Positions 57,021 to 64,000 of a stretch of 64,000 nt of DNA are shown one piece after another; position 1 is the first letter of the stretch; each line of letters begins with the position of its first letter. The stretch lies in assembly GCA_020543525.1 (NCBI GenBank), contig JAHYIO010000007.1, forward strand, positions 248,001-312,000. Reading direction: 5' to 3'. Position numbers and translations under genes: made by a program. The stretch comes from Coriolopsis trogii. Lineage: Eukaryota; Basidiomycota; Agaricomycetes; Polyporales; Polyporaceae. The notes beneath the pieces were generated by a model. It was given only the letters and a program-made list of their open reading frames with translations, had not been told where the DNA came from and made no database searches.

Positions 57021-58929
57021 TCAGCTTTTGGAGAGTTTAACTAGCTCCTCCTGGAAGTCTTCGTCGTAACCGACACACTGCATCGACCACGCCTGGATAG
57101 ACTATAGCACCGGAGGGCTGTCAGTACACGTCGTCGTCGCGGGCCGCACTCTGGCAGCAGGCACTTACTTCTTCCCCAGCATCTAGGGCAGCCATGATGT
57201 CTTCTTCCGTGACGTTCTTGAATGCGCCCTGTGCGTTGTCAACCTCGTCCCTGGTCGCCTCGCGGCCGAGCGTTCGGCGCAGCTGGATCCTCGCGCGAAC
57301 AGGTTTTCCCCACGACCTCCGCATGATTTCGCGCACCCACACGTTCCGAACCTGTCAACATCAACGTGTCAGTCCGCACACAGCAACCTCGTGCGAATGA
57401 GCTCAGGAACGCACAGCTTGATTCAGACCCGCCCAGTGCTCGACGGACAGCGGCGTCGCACGGACCATCTCGTACTCGCCCAAGTACAGCCAGCGGTTTT
57501 CAGTGAGGCGGACGAAGAGCGTCTGGGTACGCGCGTGGTTGAGGTGTGCGGTCCACGCGTCCCCCGGCCACAGACTGATCTCGAAGAAGAGTCCGCCGTG
57601 CCCTGGGCGTTGTGGGGCGTGCGGGTTCCAGAGCAGGTTGAGGCACATGAAGTGGAGGTCTGGGCGGCCGCCGTTGCGTGCGGCAGCGCGGCGCGGGAAG
57701 GTGTCCATTGTGTTGCCACCGAAGCGCCGCGAGAGCTGCGCGCGCGTCACTGTAGTTGAAAGTGCGGGCTCTGGGAGTGTGACGGGGTGCGGCGCGAGTG
57801 AGGAGGGTGCGAGGAGCTGGAGAACGTGTTCGTCGCTGAGGAGTAACTCCTCCTTTATCTCCGCTTTTGGCTGACGAAAAGTGGTAGGTCAATTGGGTGG
57901 CTAGATCAATGATGGAGGAAGCAAGACTTGCGTTACGCAAGTACATGAGAGGCGCATGCTGGTCCAGTTCCTGCGCAACGAATAGCTTGTCTTTGATATC
58001 CATGGACAGAGCTGAAGCCGTATGCATTTGGGACACGGGCCCTACAGCTTCCCCTTCAGACTTGCGATGCTTCCAGAGATATCGTCAGGACGAAACGATC
58101 TGACTACCCAGAAGAGAGAATCATACTCTGTTCGGCTTAGAATCACCACTGGGCTCTACATGGGGCTCGTGTCGATCAAGCTCTTGCTTCAGCGAAATGT
58201 CTCCCTCTTTGGGTTCTTGATACTCAACGTTCTGCTCGACCTTCAGGGCGACATCCACGCGGCTGTTTGCTTTGGTGACTAGAGTATGAAGCTTATATTA
58301 GTTGCAGCGGAACCACCTTGGTCGCTTACCTGGATGCTTTGTTTTGCGATGCTTGCGCGGCGACGCCTCGGACAAGGCCTCAGTTACGACTGTAGGTCGA
58401 GGAGAGTCCTTAGCGGAATGAAGGAGAGATTCTGTCCTGCGACGCTTTGACCGCCGCCGAGTATCTGAAACTGCCCCGTCATGACCCCGAACCGGTGCGA
58501 TCTCAGACTCCGAATCAGACAACTCGATAACCCCGAGATCGACCTTGTTCTTGGTCAAAAGAGCGGTTGGCTTCCTCTCTGCCGACGGCGAATCCAAACT
58601 GACATGGTCTTCTTCGATGTCCGATCCACAGAGATCGACAGGGTTGGATCGGCTTCCTTCTGGATCGCCGGTTCCTATCTCGGCGGGTTGTGGCGGCGGC
58701 GAGCCTGTCTGCGAGTTGGAGCAAACAATCGTGTCATGAGTGACCTATGTACACAAACAAACTTCTTGAGATCGTTGATCCGTACCTGCTGGCAAATCGA
58801 CAGGTTGGGGGCCCCTGATAGGGTGCCGTGATTTGGGACTCCGTTCTGCGCCAACTTTTTCTCTAGCAAGGCTATCCGGGCATTTGTAGTTTGTAGTAGT
58901 TCTCTGAAATCTCTTTTCAATTCCTCCAT
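57021..58929 (-). CDS. DUF6697-like basidiomycete protein
   Basis: Minus-strand gene from ATG 58929 to stop 57021 in several exons. The N-terminus is a coiled coil (MEELKRDFRELLQTTNARIA, then LLEKKLAQNG). A disordered, charged region with nuclear-localisation-like clusters follows (DTRRRSKRRRTES, SPRKHRKTKHP). The C-terminal domain carries TRAQLSRRFGGNTMDTFPRR, FMCLNLLWNPHAPQRPGHGG, LFFEISLWPGDAW, FVRLTENRWLYLGEYEMVRA and TPLSVEHWAGL. The FMCLNL..NPHAP..PG..GL pattern, as I recall it, is that of DUF6697, a domain frequent in Agaricomycetes and without known function. The domain ends with MRRSWGKPVRARIQLRRTLG and a helix (KNVTEEDIMAALDAGEE). Exon joins between about 58.1 and 58.75 kb are approximate. 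Confidence 0.75.
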
Positions 58930-60510
58930 CGTCTGCACCGGTTACTATAGCGACCAGTCGCTTCAGTCAAAGGACGCCTCGGAGTTCAGTAATGAACGAC
59001 TCTGGGGTACGCACCTGGCGAGACACTTGCGGTCCCTAATACTGCGGTTCGCGTCTGCACTTCAACATTCAGGTATTTTGCTGGAGAGCGGCATCAGGTG
59101 GGCCTTTCTGTGGGCTCCGCCACGTGGTTGATACCCGATTACTCAAACGGTCAGATCGTTACCTCTGTTTTTGTGTGGAAGCAGACGTGGCCAGAGACAA
59201 ATATATATGTAAGCCACGCCCATTTCCTTCTGCGTAAATGGAGAGTACACGTACTTGCAGGTCCTTTAAGTCGTACCATTAGCGGAACGACGTTCAAAAG
59301 TTACATGATTGTGCGACCAAGCAATATAGACGCTGGTGGACGAACGACGCGTAGTGCGTGTGGCAGTGCAAAATATCGCGTTGATCACCTGACCGAGAAA
59401 GCAAACGCTCACTCAGACTGGGCTCAGTGAGTCACTCAGTGTCCGTGGTCTGGGCGGAAGACACTCACTGTCTGCCTGCATCCACTCAATGTCGCTATGG
59501 ATCGCTCTGAGAATTTAAATTTACTCGAGTACCGAATCGATGGCATGATGTGCCACAGCTGATCAATGCATGAGACGGACACAACACAATCTCCAAACGT
59601 CGTAGCTACCGTGACGGAGCGGTACCGCACTTTCGCGGCAGCCTCCCGGTGACTTCTGAAGCCTTGCTTGTCATTGTGATGCCTTGCAACTTCCCCCAAC
59701 AGACGTCGCCAACACACGGTGCGATGAACGCCATACCTGTACCACGCACATCATGCCCTCGCGACCTCCTGCCTCGACTCGTGGTGTAGGACCACAATCA
59801 TACTGCCTTCGATTGCTATGATGACATCCTTACATTGGTTACTGCCACACACTCCCACCTACGGAAGGCATGGACGAAAGGACAAACCTGTCCGCATGGG
59901 CTGCGTGGACTCTCGGGGCCTGTTGCAACGACATCCTGATGTTCCTGCGTCGCTTCCTATCTTGTGATATCATCAATAAAGTGATTTTGGAACGAGCAGG
60001 ACGCGTGCATCATCGTGCAGTGTGTAGAGAGCGTGGATGGGAGCATGGGAGCGCCTGGGAGCGCAGAGCGACGGGAGCGCGCCACTGGCAGTGCGGGAGC
60101 GTGGCATGGACTCTGTCGGTTACACTCATGAGCCTCGTCCAGCACTGGCATTCACGCTTCTCTCTCCCGCCAAACGTATGCGCACAGGAGCGGATATAAC
60201 CGTAGGAAACACTCGAAAGGCACGCCGGTCGCATGGACTGAATATGGAACCCGGTCCGAACGCTTTGCGCACGGCGGTAATCAGCCTCGAGGCAGCCATG
60301 ACTTGCCATACAAGGCCTTCCACCTCGTTGCACGCCAGGCCGACGTCCTTGTACCCGCACTCCCGTCCGCCACGTTGGAAACGCGAGTACAATGGAGTGC
60401 CACCTATGAAGGTGCGATCTCTTATCCTCCGCACGTTTATCCTTTTCAACCCGTCATCTCGCTCATCCCCCCGTTCGTTGACTTTGGCCACCCAGAGTCC
60501 TCCGTAGATT
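58930..60510. other. Divergent intergenic region, 1.6 kb
   Basis: Lies between the DUF6697-like gene and the right-edge gene. AT-richer parts around 59.1-59.6 kb. No recognisable gene or RNA. Probably holds two promoters. Confidence 0.4.
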
Positions 60511-63500
60511 ATGCCCAGTATATCGCCTCAGCGCAGTCGGAAACAAGCACAATCTCCTCTCAGCCAGCAAGGTCAGTTTTCACATCCTTTCATCGCCCTT
60601 TGTTCTGCTCGCGTGCTCCCTCCGCTTCGCCGGTCTCTCATTCGACCGTTCTTCCTTGTAGTGGCTGCCCTATTCTATCGATCTTGTTGCGGTTGAGCAC
60701 CGAACGCGATCTTCGCCTCTATACGACGGCCCTATTGTCTAATTCGTCCGCTTTACGTCTCAGCCTAGTAAGGCTATCAAACGTTTTGTCATATTTGAGG
60801 CCGAATCGACTTCTTGCCCCGACGCTTCTTTCTCCCCTTACCTTCTCACCCAAGCTTATCAGCCCCTCCGTACACCAGGTCCAATGCAGAACGTAACTCC
60901 TCGTGAGATGACCCCGTCGCCTTCGTTCCGCGAAAAGCAGCGGACCATCAAGGCGCACTCTATGCCCGCCGTTCCCTCTCTAGGCCAGATTCTCGCCACG
61001 AATCAGAACGGCCAGCTAATGTACCCTCAAGGACAGCAGCCGAGCCCAACGGCATCTAATTCCTCTCATCAGTCTCGCCGCTCCCCTCCGCCGACGTCTC
61101 GGATCTCACCGACCGCTGCAAAGGTCGGTGCTCAGTCGGAGAGGGTGCCAGAGCGACAGGCTAGTCCTCCTCCGGCCCTACATCATGCACACAGTACGCC
61201 CATCGTTCCTCAGCTTTCCAGTCAGTCCGTCCCGAACCCGCATCACCCCCGTCCAGTTCCCCGTGGCGCTCCTCCCTCGTTCCTCTCGCAGTTTCAGACG
61301 TCCGAGGAACGGTGGGCGAACACGGAGAACCTTATGGCTGAGCTCGACGAGCACTTCAACTCGAATACCAGCGGGACCGCCGGGGTTGCGTACGCGGGTG
61401 GAGCGGCGTCAAGTGGACTCAAACGGCGCGACTCTATCCCCGCGCCTCCGAAGGATCCAGCCGTCGAGCGTGTCCGTGGTACGGATCGGGCTTCGCCGAA
61501 GGATTCTGACAGCGGAGGGGCTCAACTTGCGAAGCGGCAAGTGCGCGACAAGGAGCGTGACATGCAGTCCGCACGCGAGAGCCCCAAAACACGCGAGCGT
61601 TCGGCAACGGTCTCATCGCAGCACGCCGGGGACGGGCACGCTCGCACTCCCGAGTATCGGGGCTCGCCCCAGTACCAGACCCCGATGGCCTCTCCTGGAG
61701 AGCGTACGGCATCATACACGCAGTACGTCCAGGAGGGTTATCAGAGCCAGCCGCAGAGTGCTACCCAGACCATACCGCGCAAGCCTGTACCGGCTTCGAT
61801 GGCGACAGACATGACTTCCACCCGCCTTACTCCGCCCGCTCAATCGAAGCTCGCTACGAGCACACACACGCCCCCGTTACAAGTAGTGGGTGGGCGTCCT
61901 CCCGATCGATCCCTGCCGTTGCAGGAGCCCGAGGAGGACAACGGACACGACTATCATGACGACGACGACGATGACGACGATGAACCCCAGTACACGGATC
62001 ACCACCATGGCTCTCCCACTCCTTCGTCAGACCTGTATCCAGAAGGCCATACCACTCGCTATGACAACCGCCACGAACGTCGCGATGATGATGATGACGA
62101 GACGCTGAACGATGAAGAAGGCGAGGTCCACATCCAGCAAAGCAAGAATAGTGAGGAGTCGGAGTCAGGATTTACTCCCCGTTCGCCCTCCACCAATCTC
62201 CCGGAGCGTTCCCAGCACTCGCCGTATGCCGTGCAGAACACTCAGTACGTCGAGAACCAGAAGACTATCCGCCCGAAGGGCCGCAGCGCTGTCACAGACC
62301 AGCTTGGGATGCGGAGCTTCGACCCTGCGATGTTCGATCGTGAGACGTTGAACAGTCTGAGGAATAGCGGTCAGGATGCTTCAGCAAGTGCCCAACGCGA
62401 GCGTATATCACAGTCTCCACCTCAAGCCCAAGTTCAGGCTCAGTCTCAGTCGGAGCCTCCGCGTTCGCAGCATATCCAGCATCCCCAACATCCCCAGCAT
62501 CCTCAGCATCCACAGCAACCGCAACACCCGCCCAATTACGATCCTCGCACCTTCATGGAGTTCAATCGCGTTCTCGACCAACGATTGGGTTACGGTTGGA
62601 ACCAGTCAAGTGCTCAATCGGACGATATGCAAAGCTTGTTCGATGATCCTACGTCGTCGTATCTGCAGACATTCCTCCGGTCAGCGAGCGCTCGACCCGG
62701 TGCTCCTGTTCCTCCCACACCCCAGAGCCAAACGGCTGCTCCGTCACCGTCACCACTCATCTCGGCGATGCCGTCTGACATAGAGCCTCGGCAGATCGGG
62801 TCGCCGTATCCCTACCCGTTCACACATATCCGTCGGTCCACCGTATCTGGTTCCATACAGACGCCCTCTACGAACTACGATATGAACAATCCCGACGTGA
62901 TCAGAGAGCAACTCGCTCTGCAGATGCAGATGTATGCGCTGAATAACGGTCTCGCGCCGCCTTCCTCCGAGTCCGCGTTCTCCCCTTCATCGACGCCGTT
63001 CCCTGGGCCCAACTACAACCCTTGGATGTATGTTCCTGCGGGCGGCGGTCTGGGCCTGAACAACCTCGCAGCGAGCATCCGATCCAGCCCGAGCCACGAG
63101 CCTGTCGCTCTCCCTCCGCCCCCCATGCGCGGCCGCGGTATACGTCGGCGCGAGCAGAACGGACACATGCGAGTCGCGCAGACTATGCGCCCCTTGCGGC
63201 GGGTCAAGCCGCCTCCGCGTGTTGATAGCACGCAGCCGAGGGAGACGAGCCCCGAACCATCGTCGGGCGAGGAGACTGCCGGCGAGGAGCGTTTCGTCGA
63301 TCAGTACGTCCGGGAAATCGAGACAGGCATGAACGGGAAGGCACAGCTCGTCAGCGAATGGGCGGAGACGCCAGTCGCTGGCCAACCTGGCGATGAGGAA
63401 GGCGAATGGGTGGACGAAGAGGACGAGGATGGCGATGAAGACTTGTTGGATCTGGAGTTCCACCCGACGTATGTGACCAACCCGCAGAAGCGTCGGCGCC

Positions 63501-64000
63501 GGTTTGACACGCGCTGGGATGCGCTCGTCCAAGCGGTGAGTTTCACAGGTCATTGTATGGCAGGTTTGCAGTGGCTGATAGTAGTTCATCGTTAGTTCCA
63601 AGCCCTCGACAGGGAGACGGACTCGACCTTGGTTCTCCTTGCATCGCCTTCTCACTCATCCAAGTTCCACGCACTTACGTCTCGCTCGATCCGGCGGGAC
63701 CCCGCGCTCACGAACTCTACCGCGCTCGCCAGCGTGCGTCGCGCCTTCTCGCATCTTGCTGCCGAGCGCCGTGCCGCGCGCAAAGCGTCGCGCATATCTC
63801 TCATGGAGCAGCTGTCGTCGCGCTCAGACTCGTCTGCGAATGGCTCTCCCGGCGGAGGCGGCGGCTCGCCAGCCGAAGTCGACCTCCGGCGTGCATTGAA
63901 GGCTGCGCTTGGCAGTCTCGGGGAGCTCTCGACCATATACGAGCAGCGAGAGGCGAGGTGGAGAGACGAGATGCGCCGCCTCAACGCTGATCGAGAGAGG
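60511..64000 (+). CDS. Large low-complexity conserved protein, partial at right edge
   Basis: A small first exon (60511-60571, MPSISPQRSRKQAQSPLSQQ) appears to splice over a 307-nt intron to 60879-63535, then 63596 to the window end, still open. At least about 1,040 residues, C-terminus missing. It is mostly disordered: Ser/Pro/Gln-rich, an Asp run at about 61.95-61.98 kb, a (Q)HPQ run at about 62.47-62.53 kb, and a further acidic block (DEEDEDGDEDLLDLEF). Ordered-looking segments are FLSQFQTSEERWANTENLMA, the basic RRKRFDTRW-like stretch before 63535 (QKRRRRFDTRWDALVQAFQA), and the final helices (LRRALKAALGSLGELSTIYE, QREARWRDEMRRL), which look like a coiled coil. I recognise no named domain; a scaffold or regulatory role is only a guess. 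ATG 60884 is an alternative start. Confidence 0.72.

Noticed and set aside
61128..61814. 228-residue + frame inside the right-edge gene
   Set aside because: Out-of-frame shadow, Ser/Arg-rich, overlapped fully by the long exon of the low-complexity protein.
1..64000. tRNA genes
   Set aside because: A manual look for T-arm motifs (GTTCGA and neighbours) found hits only inside genes or without a matching acceptor stem and A/B box spacing; a tRNAscan run would settle it.

Overview
This is nuclear DNA from a basidiomycete fungus, most likely an Agaricomycete. The genes are dense and intron-rich, with short (about 45-75 nt) GT-AG introns carrying CTGAC/CTAAC-like branch points, pyrimidine-rich leaders, and several protein families typical of mushroom-forming fungi: a seven-helix membrane protein family, MYND/TPR-like proteins and a DUF6697-like protein. 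I cannot name the genus. No rRNA, tRNA, CRISPR array or intact transposon was recognised. Exon joins were worked out by hand from reading frame, splice signals and family conservation. In most multi-exon models the exon lengths sum to whole codons.

Layout, left to right: Pch2/TRIP13 AAA+ ATPase (+, 1563-3504); YIPF1/2-type Golgi protein (+, 3810-5067); mitochondrial rhomboid protease (-, 5199-6435); TRAPP subunit Trs20/sedlin (+, 6642-7376); a Q-rich conserved protein (+, 8079-9532); Arp4 (-, 11029-12891) divergent from Erb1/BOP1 (+, 13134-16346); a seven-helix membrane protein (+, 17789-19597); an LLP/DUF2423 protein (-, 20569-21579); a SIRT5-type sirtuin (+, 21913-23008); a small probable mitochondrial protein (-, 23138-23719); an acyl-CoA dehydrogenase (-, 23922-25990); a MYND-finger protein (+, 26954-28462); a gene-poor 3.4 kb; an F-box-like protein (-, 31832-33071) divergent from mitochondrial ribosomal protein bL19m (+, 34323-34850); a Zn2Cys6 transcription factor (+, 37145-40883); a decayed MYND paralogue (-, about 41.6-42.4 kb); a PABPN1-like RNA-binding protein (+, 43095-43968); a gene-poor stretch; an exon-per-repeat secreted protein (+, 47905-49551); Rfc1 (-, 50023-53981); a conserved unknown protein (+, 54321-56844); a DUF6697-like protein (-, 57021-58929); and a low-complexity conserved protein running off the right edge (+, from 60511).

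Most of the window is housekeeping: meiosis, membrane traffic, chromatin, ribosome biogenesis, DNA replication and mitochondrial upkeep. The outlier is the 47.9-49.6 kb gene. It encodes a signal peptide followed by eleven arginine/serine/glycine-rich repeats. Each repeat sits on its own 60-69 nt exon, every one of these introns is phase 0, and every unit carries a dibasic Arg-Arg. It looks like a precursor of Kex2-processed peptides whose number and content could be changed by exon skipping or exon duplication. Other notable points are an apparent 1-nt micro-exon, a GC-AG intron, a 536-nt intron in ERB1 and a MYND pseudogene.
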